From positions 1 to 24,188 of the forward strand of contig CAJUIM010000047.1 of the NCBI GenBank assembly GCA_910586275.1: a stretch of DNA of 24,188 bases, read 5' to 3'. Within the stretch, counting starts at the first letter, position 1. Each line of letters begins with the position of its first letter. Origin of the DNA: an uncultured Lachnospiraceae bacterium (GTDB lineage Bacteria; Bacillota; Clostridia; Lachnospirales; Lachnospiraceae). Below the pieces are notes generated by a model that saw nothing but the letters and a program-made list of their open reading frames with translations, was not told the DNA's origin and did no database searches. The position numbers were made by a program, and so were the translations under genes. This document shows, piece by piece, positions 1 through 7,108 of this stretch.

Positions 1-2
1 GA

Positions 3-269
3 AGTATCCGAACGCCCGGTATACAGCGGAAATACTGGAAATTTCCGGGGGGGGGGGTACAGACGTTCGGGTGCAATATAGAAATAGATATTGTTGAGGA
101 ACAAAAGGAAAGTACCAAAATTCCAGCAAGTGAAGCCTATGTATATGTAGACCGTAGCAGTAAAAAATACCATGTCAAACCTAATTGTTCCGGTATGAAA
201 AATCCGAAAGCCATACCGATTAGTAGGGCAAAGAGCAAATACACCCCATGCAAAAAATGTTGTAAGTAA
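3..269 (+). CDS. C-terminal part of an unrecognised small protein with a Cys/His cluster (5' end outside window)
   Basis: An open frame runs from the window edge to a TAA at 267-269. The last ~45 residues have a His-Cys-Cys-Cys arrangement: YHVKPNC is followed about 30 residues later by PCKKCC. This pattern recurs at the C-termini of many uncharacterised Bacillota proteins and suggests a small metal-binding knuckle, but the exact family is not recognised. The frame crosses an 11-G tract at 47-57. Upstream of the tract all three forward frames are open, and frame 2 (KYPNARYTAEILEIS) reads more like protein than the frame that joins the C-terminal part, so a one-base length difference in the tract may have shifted the frame. 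A terminator follows 10 bases after the stop, consistent with a real gene end. The protein could be cargo or a neighbour of the IS30 transposase downstream. Confidence 0.5.
   Translation, partial: SIRTPGIQRKYWKFPGGGVQTFGCNIEIDIVEEQKESTKIPASEAYVYVDRSSKKYHVKPNCSGMKNPKAIPISRAKSKYTPCKKCCK
47..57. repeat. 11-G homopolymer tract
   Basis: Eleven consecutive G lie inside the partial coding region at the left edge. Tracts of this length are prone to slippage during replication and sequencing, so the reading frame across it is uncertain. Confidence 0.9.
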
Positions 270-278
270 AAAGAGAGA

Positions 279-307
279 GCCGCAGACAGAAAATATCTGC
301 GGCTTTT
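279..307 (+). terminator. Rho-independent terminator of the left-edge gene
   Basis: A perfect 8-bp stem GCCGCAGA / TCTGCGGC (279-286 with 296-303) has a 9-nt loop and is followed by TTTT. It begins 10 bases after the stop codon at 269 and separates that gene from the transposase. Confidence 0.85.
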
Positions 308-333
308 CTGCGTACAAAGGAGTTAAAAAGGGT

Positions 334-1383
334 ATGGCGAAGACATTTAAGCATTTAACAAAAGCCGATAGAATAAAGATAGAAGCGCTTTTAAAGGCGG
401 GGCATAGTAAGGCGGAAATAGCGGAACAGTTGCACGTACATAGAAGCACAGTATACCGGGAAATAAAAAGAGGGGTTTATACTGCCCTTAATTCAGACCT
501 TACACAAGAAGAACGCTATAGCCCGGATATTGCGGATGATAAGTACAAAGAGAATTTAAAGAGCAAGGGCGGGGTTTTAAAGATTGGAAATGATATTAAA
601 TTAGCCAACTATATAGAAAATAAAATAATAAATGATGGATATAGCCCGGCGGCCGTCCTGGGAGAACTTAAGGCGAAAAACCGGGAAGGGGAATTTTCTG
701 TAACAATCTGCGTAACCACTCTTTATAGTTACATTGATAAGGGTATCTTTTTGCAGTTGACCAACAAAGACTTGCCAGTAAAAGCCAATAAGAAGCGGGA
801 TTATAAAAAAGTGAAGCGGCAGCAGGCCAGGGCTGCGGCTGGTACGAGTATAGAAAAACGCCCGGAAGAGGTAGACAGCCGGGAAGAGTTTGGGCATTGG
901 GAAATGGATAGCGTGATAGGGCAGCGGGGAAAATCAAAAAATACGTTGCTGGTATTAACAGAGAGAAAAACACGGGATGAAATTATATTTAAGCTGCCGG
1001 ATAAAACGGCGGAAGCGGTAGTAGGCGCCCTGGACGCTTTAGAAAGAAAATGGGGCGGGATGTTTAAACAAGTTTTCAAAAGCATAACTGTAGACAATGG
1101 GAGCGAATTTGCGTACTGCGAAGAGTTGGAGTGTTCTATATTGGGAGAGGGGAAGCGGACACAGCTATATTATTGCCACCCGTATAGTAGCTGGGAACGC
1201 GGAACGAATGAGGTAACTAATAAGATGGTACGGCGGAAAGTACCAAAGGGGACAAATTTTGATGATATGACGGACGCAGAAGTAGAGGAAATGGAAAACT
1301 GGATAAATGATTATCCGCGCCGGATACATGACTATCATTCTGCCGGGGAATTATTCAAAGAAGAGGTTAGGAAAATCGGTTGA
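334..1383 (+). CDS. IS30-family transposase
   Basis: A 349-residue DDE transposase of the IS30 family, which catalyses cut-and-paste or circle-intermediate transposition. Residues 5-50 form the N-terminal helix-turn-helix that binds the element ends (HLTKADRIKIEALL, then HRSTVYREIKRG). The catalytic core shows HWEMD (D192), TVDNGSEF (D254) and SSWERGTNE (E288), giving the DD(33)E spacing typical of IS30. The HPYSSWERGTNE segment and the C-terminal KGTNFDDMTD and WINDYPRR region are also family hallmarks. The length is normal and no frameshift is seen, so the enzyme looks intact. The start has an AAGGAG 11 bases upstream. The gene sits about 70 bases before the rplJ promoter, where rplA would be expected in many Bacillota. 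I could not find convincing terminal inverted repeats within the window. Confidence 0.95.
   Translation: MAKTFKHLTKADRIKIEALLKAGHSKAEIAEQLHVHRSTVYREIKRGVYTALNSDLTQEERYSPDIADDKYKENLKSKGGVLKIGNDIKLANYIENKIINDGYSPAAVLGELKAKNREGEFSVTICVTTLYSYIDKGIFLQLTNKDLPVKANKKRDYKKVKRQQARAAAGTSIEKRPEEVDSREEFGHWEMDSVIGQRGKSKNTLLVLTERKTRDEIIFKLPDKTAEAVVGALDALERKWGGMFKQVFKSITVDNGSEFAYCEELECSILGEGKRTQLYYCHPYSSWERGTNEVTNKMVRRKVPKGTNFDDMTDAEVEEMENWINDYPRRIHDYHSAGELFKEEVRKIG
334..1383 (+). mobile_element. IS30-family insertion sequence, core only; ends not resolved
   Basis: The intact transposase implies an insertion sequence. The AT-rich stretch at 1384-1440 after the gene is a plausible right end, but I found no inverted partner between 1 and 333, so only the coding core is given. 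The left end may lie close to the start codon with poorly matched repeats, or the element may be end-truncated. Confidence 0.5.
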
Positions 1384-1451
1384 AAAAAATTATAAAAAAT
1401 GTCGCATTTAATATTGACATTTTCAAATTTCCGTAAATGCCGGAAAAAAAC

Positions 1452-1480
1452 TTGACAAACACGATTCCATACTTTATAGT
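1452..1480 (+). promoter_or_regulatory. Sigma-A type promoter of rplJL
   Basis: TTGACA at 1452-1457 and TATAGT at 1475-1480 are separated by exactly 17 bases. This near-consensus promoter fits a highly expressed ribosomal operon and would start the L10 leader RNA at about 1487. Confidence 0.9.
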
Positions 1481-1486
1481 AAAAAA

Positions 1487-1618
1487 GGTTGCTGTACAGG
1501 CAGCCGTGCCGAAGACAGTAGGTGCCGGATATGGACGGATGGACACGGTATTTTGGGACGTGCCGCTGCCATAAGGCGTAAGGAAAAACCGCCTACCGAG
1601 GAAAAGAGTTTATTTATT
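1487..1618 (+). ncRNA. Ribosomal protein L10 leader (autoregulatory 5' UTR)
   Basis: The leader between promoter and attenuator contains the features of the Bacillota L10 leader. AAGACAGTAGGTG lies near its start and GCCTACCGAGG near its end; CAGTAGG-type and CCTACC-type segments can pair across the leader to form the kink-turn-containing domain that mimics the L10 site on 23S rRNA. In this family, excess L10 (with L12) binds the leader and favours termination at the downstream attenuator. The boundaries are estimates. Confidence 0.85.
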
Positions 1619-1625
1619 GAGGAAT

Positions 1626-1670
1626 AAAACCTTTCTGTTTTTTGGCATAGTCCGGACAGAAAGGTTTTTT
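1626..1670 (+). terminator. Attenuator terminator upstream of rplJ
   Basis: A 13-bp stem AAAACCTTTCTGT / ACAGAAAGGTTTT (1626-1638 with 1656-1668) is followed by a T run to 1670. It lies directly after the L10 leader and 57 bases before the rplJ start, the expected place for the L10-controlled transcription attenuator. Confidence 0.9.
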
Positions 1671-1726
1671 GATAAATATCCGACAGAACTCCTTTCGGCA
1701 GAATAATCTATAAGGAGGTAAGGAAA

Positions 1727-2281
1727 GTGGCAAAAATTGAATTGAAACAGCCTATTGTAGAAGAAATTTCTGCACATATCAAAGATGCCCAGTCAGTAGT
1801 GCTTGTGGATTACCGCGGACTTACGGTTGAACAGGATACGAGACTGCGTAAAGAACTTCGTGAAGCAGGAATTATTTACAAAGTGTACAAGAACACAATG
1901 ATGAATTTTGCGTTTAAGGGAACGGATTTTGAAGCACTTGCACCGTATCTGGAAGGCCCCAGCGCAGTTGCCATCTCTTCATCGGATGCTACGGCACCGG
2001 CAAGGGTAATCTGCAAATTCGCGAAGGAAGCTCCTAAATTGGAAGTAAAAGGCGGCATTGTGGAAGGCATTGCATATGATGCGGAAGGCATTGCAAACAT
2101 CGCGAAGATTCCTTCCAGGGAAGAACTTCTTTCCAAACTGTTCGGAAGCATGCAGGCTCCTATTGCAAGCTTTGCGCGCGTCATGAATCAGCTGGCAGAA
2201 AAGGGCGGAGCGGCGGCTGCGGCAGAATCTGCATCGGCCGAAAGCGAACCGGCTCCGGAAGAGACACCTGCGGCAGAATAG
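1727..2281 (+). CDS. rplJ: 50S ribosomal protein L10
   Basis: L10 anchors the L7/L12 dimers to 23S rRNA at the base of the ribosomal stalk. The N-terminal globular domain is clear: VVLVDYRGLTVEQDTRLRKELREAG, then KVYKNTMMNFA near residue 60. The C-terminal helix that carries L7/L12 follows around residues 130-160. The last ~25 residues are an Ala/Glu/Ser-rich extension, so at 184 residues it is slightly longer than most homologues. The start is GTG at 1727, chosen because AAGGAGG lies 8 bases upstream at 1712-1718. rplL follows after 48 bases in the same transcript. Expression is probably controlled by the L10 leader and attenuator just upstream. Confidence 0.98.
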   Translation: MAKIELKQPIVEEISAHIKDAQSVVLVDYRGLTVEQDTRLRKELREAGIIYKVYKNTMMNFAFKGTDFEALAPYLEGPSAVAISSSDATAPARVICKFAKEAPKLEVKGGIVEGIAYDAEGIANIAKIPSREELLSKLFGSMQAPIASFARVMNQLAEKGGAAAAAESASAESEPAPEETPAAE

Positions 2282-2329
2282 CCTAGGCAGGAAAACAATA
2301 CTCAAACTAATAAATGGAGGTAAATTATA

Positions 2330-2707
2330 ATGGCAAAATTAACAACTCAGGAATTTATTGATGCAATCAAAGAGTTAACCGTATTGGAACTGAATGATCT
2401 TGTAAAGGCATGCGAAGAAGAATTCGGCGTATCCGCAGCAGCAGGCGCGGTAGTGGTAGCAGCAGGCGACGGCGGAGCGGCTCAGGAAGAAGAAAAGACA
2501 GAATTCGATGTTGAACTTACCGAAGTAGGCCCTAATAAGGTTAAGGTTATCAAAGTAGTGCGTGAAGCTACAGGCCTTGGGCTGAAAGAAGCGAAGGATC
2601 TTGTTGATTCTGCTCCTAAGGCCGTTAAAGAAGGCATTTCCAAGGATGAGGCAGAAGAACTCAAGACGAAACTGGAAGCAGAAGGCGCTAAAGTTACAGT
2701 TAAATAA
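2330..2707 (+). CDS. rplL: 50S ribosomal protein L7/L12
   Basis: L7/L12 forms the mobile stalk that recruits translation factors and stimulates their GTPase activity. The 125-residue protein has the standard layout: an N-terminal dimerisation helix pair (TTQEFIDAIKELTVLELNDLV), an Ala/Gly-rich hinge with GAVVVAAGDGGAAQEEEK around residues 38-57, and a C-terminal factor-binding domain with KVKVIKVVREATGLGLKEAK and the VDSAPK motif. TGGAGG lies about 10 bases before the ATG. It is co-transcribed with rplJ and followed at once by a strong hairpin terminator. Confidence 0.99.
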   Translation: MAKLTTQEFIDAIKELTVLELNDLVKACEEEFGVSAAAGAVVVAAGDGGAAQEEEKTEFDVELTEVGPNKVKVIKVVREATGLGLKEAKDLVDSAPKAVKEGISKDEAEELKTKLEAEGAKVTVK

Positions 2708-2731
2708 TATAAGCCGGCAGGCTTTCTGCAG

Positions 2732-2764
2732 ACGGCATCCGTTTATGGCGGATGCCGTTTTGGT
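2732..2764 (+). terminator. Terminator after rplL
   Basis: A perfect 10-bp stem ACGGCATCCG / CGGATGCCGT (2732-2741 with 2749-2758) with a 7-nt loop is followed by TTTTGGTTT. It ends the rplJL transcript or reduces read-through into rpoBC, which has its own promoter at 3022. Confidence 0.85.
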
Positions 2765-2776
2765 TTGTGTGAGATT

Positions 2777-2839
2777 TGCGCCGCATTCAGGCTGCATAGT
2801 TCCCTATGCGCCATTCCTTCGGCAAATTGTGGCGCACAT
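2777..2839 (+). other. Cluster of small hairpins in the rplL-rpoB spacer
   Basis: The spacer holds GCATAG-TTCC-CTATGC (2794-2809) and TGCGCCA / TGGCGCA (2807-2813 with 2830-2836). These overlap and are mutually exclusive, and a second TGCGCC at 2777-2782 could pair with GGCGCA instead. No reading frame is plausible. The cluster directly abuts the 72-bp repeat and may be part of the same inserted structured unit. Confidence 0.45.
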
Positions 2840-2849
2840 CTGGCGGAGC

Positions 2850-2926
2850 AATGTCATTAACTTAAGCCGCAGCCCGCATCAGGAACAATGTTTTTATTCG
2901 GACACGCTTTCGCTCTGCGGCTTAAG
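2850..2926. repeat. 72-bp dispersed hairpin repeat, copy 1 (with complete 12-bp inverted ends)
   Basis: Positions 2850-2921 match 19898-19969 at 69 of 72 bases, in the same orientation. In this copy CTTAAGCCGCAG (2861-2872) and CTGCGGCTTAAG (2915-2926) form a perfect 12-bp inverted repeat around a 42-nt loop. It has no coding potential and looks like a small non-autonomous mobile or structured repeat inserted between rplL and rpoB. Confidence 0.85.
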
Positions 2927-3021
2927 GAGGGCAATTTTCAGACACGTTCAGAATCAGGCGATTGAGCCGTGAGCAGCAATCTCCTCGGCAATAGTGTTTC
3001 CGTATTTCACGGAAAAAATAC

Positions 3022-3050
3022 TTGACGCTGCTGCCAATTTGTAGTAGAAT
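3022..3050 (+). promoter_or_regulatory. Promoter of rpoBC
   Basis: TTGACG at 3022-3027 and TAGAAT at 3045-3050 are separated by 17 bases. The predicted transcript would have a leader of about 105 bases before rpoB. A small hairpin TTTCCGT / ACGGAAA (2997-3003 with 3009-3015) sits just upstream of the -35 box. Confidence 0.85.
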
Positions 3051-3067
3051 GGAAAATGCGCTATTGT

Positions 3068-3094
3068 GGTAAGGTGTGCTTACCTTTAATTTTT
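3068..3094 (+). terminator. Weak terminator-like hairpin in the rpoB leader
   Basis: GGTAAG / CTTACC (3068-3073 with 3079-3084) is followed by a U-rich run TTTAATTTTT. The stem is only 6 bp, so it may be a pause or attenuation site in the rpoBC leader rather than a full terminator. Confidence 0.4.
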
Positions 3095-3162
3095 GTACAA
3101 ACAGGAATTATATATCACCGGAAAAATAGGCTCAATATCAAGAAGAACGGGGTGAAATGTCA

Positions 3163-6100
3163 ATGGAAAAAAACAGAATACGTCCAATTGCCGCGAGCAA
3201 AAACATACGTATGAGTTATTCACGACAAAAAGAGGTTTTGGAAATGCCAAACCTGATAGAAGTACAGAAAGACTCTTACCGATGGTTTCTCAGAGAAGGC
3301 TTAAAAGAAGTCTTTGACGATATTTCTCCGATTGCCGATTACAGCGGGCATTTAAGTCTGGAGTTCGTGGACTTTGAACTGTGTGAGAAAGACGTAAAGT
3401 ATTCTATTGAAAAATGTAAGGAACGAGATGCAACTTATGCGGCACCCTTAAAGGTTAAGGTTCGCCTCTATAATAAGGAAAAAGAGGAAATCAGCGAACA
3501 TGAGATTTTTATGGGCGATCTTCCGTTAATGACCGAAACAGGAACGTTTGTAATCAACGGGGCAGAACGTGTCATTGTAAGTCAGCTTGTGCGTTCCCCG
3601 GGGATTTATTATGCAATCGGACATGATAAGATCGGTAAAAGATTATTTTCCTCGACTGTCATCCCCAACCGCGGTGCATGGCTGGAGTATGAGACGGATT
3701 CCAATGATGTTTTTTATGTACGCGTGGACAGGACAAGAAAAGTGCCGATTACCGTGCTTCTTAGGGCATTGGGCGTGGGCACTAACGAAGAAATCAGGGA
3801 TTTGTTCGGAGAGGAGCCGAAGATAGAGGCAAGCTTTGGGAAGGATACTTCCGAAAACTATCAGGGCGGCCTCTTAGAACTGTACAAAAAAATCCGCCCG
3901 GGAGAGCCTCTTAGCGTGGAAAGTGCGGAAAGCCTGATTACGGCAATGTTTTTTGACCCCAGAAGATATGATTTGGCAAAAGTCGGCAGATATAAATTCA
4001 ATAAAAAATTAGCATTTAGGAACAGGATCAGACATCACATTCTGGCAGAGGATGTGGTGGATGTGACGACCGGTGAGATTTTGGCAGCGGCAGGGACGAA
4101 GGTGACCGCAGAATTGGCGGATGCCATCCAGAACGCAGCAGTGCCTTATGTATATATCCAGACAGAGGAAAAGAATGTTAAGATTCTTTCCAATATGATG
4201 GTGGATATTACCAGTTTCGTGGACTGCAACCCAAGAGAACTGGGCATAACGGAATCCGTATATTATCCTGTTTTGGCACAGATTCTGGAAGAGTACAGCG
4301 AGGATGCGGAAAGTCTGGCAGAGGCTATCCAGAAGAACGTGCATGAACTGATACCGAAGCATATTACAAAGGAAGACATTATCGCTTCCATTAATTATAA
4401 TATCCATTTGGAATACGGCATCGGAAACGATGACGATATCGACCATCTGGGCAACCGGCGTATCCGTTCCGTAGGCGAACTGCTGCAGAATCAGTACAGA
4501 ATAGGGCTGTCCAGAATGGAACGGGTAGTTCGTGAAAGAATGACCACTCACGATCTGGATGAGATTTCCCCGCAGGTATTGATTAACATTAAGCCGGTAC
4601 AGGCAGCGGTAAAAGAGTTTTTCGGTTCTTCCCAGCTGTCTCAGTTTATGGATCAGAACAATCCGCTGGGCGAACTGACTCATAAAAGGCGTCTTTCCGC
4701 TTTGGGACCCGGCGGTCTGTCCAGAGACCGTGCCGGATTCGAGGTGCGGGACGTACATTATTCCCATTACGGAAGGATGTGTCCTATTGAGACTCCGGAA
4801 GGTCCGAACATCGGCTTAATCAACTCATTGGCAAGCTATGCGAGAATCAACGAGTATGGTTTTGTGGAGGCTCCTTACCGTAGAATAGATAAGTCCGACC
4901 CGGCGAACCCGCGGGTAACGGAAGAAGTGGTTTATATGACGGCGGACGAGGAAGACAATTATCATGTGGCACAGGCCAACGAAGCGTTGGATGCGGAGGG
5001 ATATTTCGTAAAGAATACGGTGTCCGGCCGTTATAAGGAGGAAACTTCCGAGTATCCGAAAGCAATGTTTGATTATATGGATGTCTCCCCGAAAATGGTA
5101 TTTTCCGTCGCTACGGCATTGATTCCTTTCTTGGAAAATGACGATGCGAATCGTGCGCTGATGGGATCCAACATGCAGCGTCAGGCCGTTCCGCTTCTGA
5201 CGACGGAAGCGCCTGCCGTAGGCACCGGCATGGAGCCGAAGGCGGCGGTTGACTCGGGCGTATGCGTGGTAGCCAGAAAATCCGGTACTGTGACTTATGT
5301 ATCCTCCCGTATCATAAAGATGACGTATGACAACGGGGAAAGGGATGAATACCGGCTGACGAAATTTTCGCGGAGCAATCAGTCCAACTGTTATAACCAG
5401 AAACCGGTAGTGTTCAAGGGCGACCATGTGGAAAAGGGCGAAGTGATTGCAGACGGGCCTTCCACGGCAGACGGGGAACTGGCGCTGGGCAAAAACCCTT
5501 TGATCGGGTTTATGACATGGGAAGGCTATAATTATGAGGATGCCGTTCTGCTGAGCGAGCGGCTGGTACAGGAGGATGTCTATACTTCCGTCCATATCGA
5601 GGAGTACGAGGCGGAAGCGCGTGACACTAAGCTGGGACCGGAAGAAATTACCAGAGATGTGCCGGGCGTAGGCGATGATGCGCTGAAAGATCTGGATGAC
5701 CGGGGAATCATACGCATTGGCGCGGAAGTCCGTGCCGGCGATATTTTGGTAGGGAAAGTGACTCCCAAAGGCGAAACCGAGCTGACAGCGGAGGAACGTC
5801 TGCTGCGGGCTATTTTCGGAGAGAAAGCAAGGGAAGTAAGGGATACCTCGCTGAAAGTGCCTCACGGCGAATACGGAATTGTAGTGGATGCCAAAGTATT
5901 TACAAGGGATAACGGGGATGAACTTTCCCCGGGGGTAAATCAGGCAGTCCGCATTTATATAGCACAGAAGAGAAAAATCTCCGTGGGAGATAAGATGGCA
6001 GGGCGGCATGGGAATAAGGGTGTCGTTTCGCGTGTGCTTCCGGTGGAAGATATGCCGTATCTTCCCAACGGAAGGCCATTGGATATTGTACTGAATCCTT

Positions 6101-7029
6101 TGGGCGTGCCGTCCCGTATGAACATTGGACAGGTATTGGAAATCCATCTTTCACTGGCGGCAAAAGCGTTGGGCTTTAATGTGGCGACACCGGTATTTGA
6201 CGGCGCCAACGAAGAAGATATTATGGATACTTTGGATCTGGCAAATGATTATGTGAACTTGGATTGGGAAGAATTCGAGAAAAGACATAAAGCAGAATTG
6301 CTTCCGGAAGTGATGGACTATCTTTACGAGCATAGGGATCATAGGGAAGTCTGGAAGGGCGTGCCTATCTCAAGGGACGGTAAAGTAAGGCTTCGGGACG
6401 GCAGGACGGGAGAGTATTTTGACAGCCCGGTTACCATCGGACACATGCATTATCTGAAACTGCACCATTTGGTAGACGATAAGATTCATGCCCGTTCCAC
6501 GGGACCGTACTCTTTGGTAACACAGCAGCCGTTGGGCGGTAAGGCACAGTTCGGCGGCCAGCGGTTCGGGGAAATGGAAGTATGGGCATTGGAAGCATAC
6601 GGTGCATCCTATACGCTGCAGGAGATCCTTACGGTGAAATCCGACGACGTTGTGGGACGTGTGAAGACTTACGAAGCCATTATCAAAGGAGACAATATTC
6701 CGGAGCCGGGTATTCCGGAATCCTTCAAAGTATTGCTGAAGGAACTGCAGTCCCTTGGATTGGATGTGCGCGTGCTGCGCGACGATCAGACGGAAGTTGA
6801 GATTATGGAAACCATAGATTACGGCGATACCGATTACCGTTATGAGATGGAGGGCGATCCCAAGAATTATGACTATGAGAATGAGTCTTTGGGAAATCTG
6901 GGATACCAAAAGCAGGAATTTGACAATGACAGCGGTGAACTGGTCAATGCCGATGCTGATTTTGAGGATGACGAATTGGAATTGGAGTTAGATGATGAGT
7001 CTGAGTTTGCAGATGCTTATGATGAGTGA
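3163..7029 (+). CDS. rpoB: DNA-directed RNA polymerase subunit beta
   Basis: The beta subunit of RNA polymerase, forming one side of the catalytic cleft. The start at ATG 3163 is preferred over the in-frame ATG at 3157 because GGGGT lies 9 bases before it but only 3 before the other, giving 1288 residues. The rifampicin-binding region is clear (GSSQLSQFMDQNNPLGELTH and RRLSALGPGGL, about residues 488-520) and carries wild-type residues at the usual resistance positions (D497, H507, S512 in this numbering). Further downstream are CPIETPEGPNIGL and GDKMAGRHGNKGVVSR, which contacts the nucleic acid near the active site. The last 25 residues are 15 Asp/Glu, a strongly acidic tail. rpoC follows after 79 bases without a visible terminator. 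Confidence 0.98.
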   Translation: MEKNRIRPIAASKNIRMSYSRQKEVLEMPNLIEVQKDSYRWFLREGLKEVFDDISPIADYSGHLSLEFVDFELCEKDVKYSIEKCKERDATYAAPLKVKVRLYNKEKEEISEHEIFMGDLPLMTETGTFVINGAERVIVSQLVRSPGIYYAIGHDKIGKRLFSSTVIPNRGAWLEYETDSNDVFYVRVDRTRKVPITVLLRALGVGTNEEIRDLFGEEPKIEASFGKDTSENYQGGLLELYKKIRPGEPLSVESAESLITAMFFDPRRYDLAKVGRYKFNKKLAFRNRIRHHILAEDVVDVTTGEILAAAGTKVTAELADAIQNAAVPYVYIQTEEKNVKILSNMMVDITSFVDCNPRELGITESVYYPVLAQILEEYSEDAESLAEAIQKNVHELIPKHITKEDIIASINYNIHLEYGIGNDDDIDHLGNRRIRSVGELLQNQYRIGLSRMERVVRERMTTHDLDEISPQVLINIKPVQAAVKEFFGSSQLSQFMDQNNPLGELTHKRRLSALGPGGLSRDRAGFEVRDVHYSHYGRMCPIETPEGPNIGLINSLASYARINEYGFVEAPYRRIDKSDPANPRVTEEVVYMTADEEDNYHVAQANEALDAEGYFVKNTVSGRYKEETSEYPKAMFDYMDVSPKMVFSVATALIPFLENDDANRALMGSNMQRQAVPLLTTEAPAVGTGMEPKAAVDSGVCVVARKSGTVTYVSSRIIKMTYDNGERDEYRLTKFSRSNQSNCYNQKPVVFKGDHVEKGEVIADGPSTADGELALGKNPLIGFMTWEGYNYEDAVLLSERLVQEDVYTSVHIEEYEAEARDTKLGPEEITRDVPGVGDDALKDLDDRGIIRIGAEVRAGDILVGKVTPKGETELTAEERLLRAIFGEKAREVRDTSLKVPHGEYGIVVDAKVFTRDNGDELSPGVNQAVRIYIAQKRKISVGDKMAGRHGNKGVVSRVLPVEDMPYLPNGRPLDIVLNPLGVPSRMNIGQVLEIHLSLAAKALGFNVATPVFDGANEEDIMDTLDLANDYVNLDWEEFEKRHKAELLPEVMDYLYEHRDHREVWKGVPISRDGKVRLRDGRTGEYFDSPVTIGHMHYLKLHHLVDDKIHARSTGPYSLVTQQPLGGKAQFGGQRFGEMEVWALEAYGASYTLQEILTVKSDDVVGRVKTYEAIIKGDNIPEPGIPESFKVLLKELQSLGLDVRVLRDDQTEVEIMETIDYGDTDYRYEMEGDPKNYDYENESLGNLGYQKQEFDNDSGELVNADADFEDDELELELDDESEFADAYDE

Positions 7030-7108
7030 CCTATTCTCCTGTACTGCGCTGCAGGGCGCAAAACCGGTAGGAAAGATATGACAGTCCGAAAAGAAAGGGA
7101 TGTGTAAA

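Noticed and set aside
39..1433. A shared AAATTTCCG at 39-47 and 1425-1433 as possible IS30 ends
   Set aside because: The copies are direct, not inverted, only 9 bases long, and would place an unrelated gene fragment inside the element.
2601..2972. A 123-residue plus-strand frame running out of rplL
   Set aside because: It lies out of frame over rplL and then across a terminator and the hairpin repeat, so it is not a gene.
4621..4710. Possible rifampicin-resistance change in rpoB
   Set aside because: All the usual resistance positions in the cluster read as wild type.
4825..6147. A 440-residue open frame on the minus strand inside rpoB
   Set aside because: It is fully antisense to a clear rpoB, has a composition skewed to His, Arg, Ile and Phe, and matches no motif. 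It is a shadow of codon bias.
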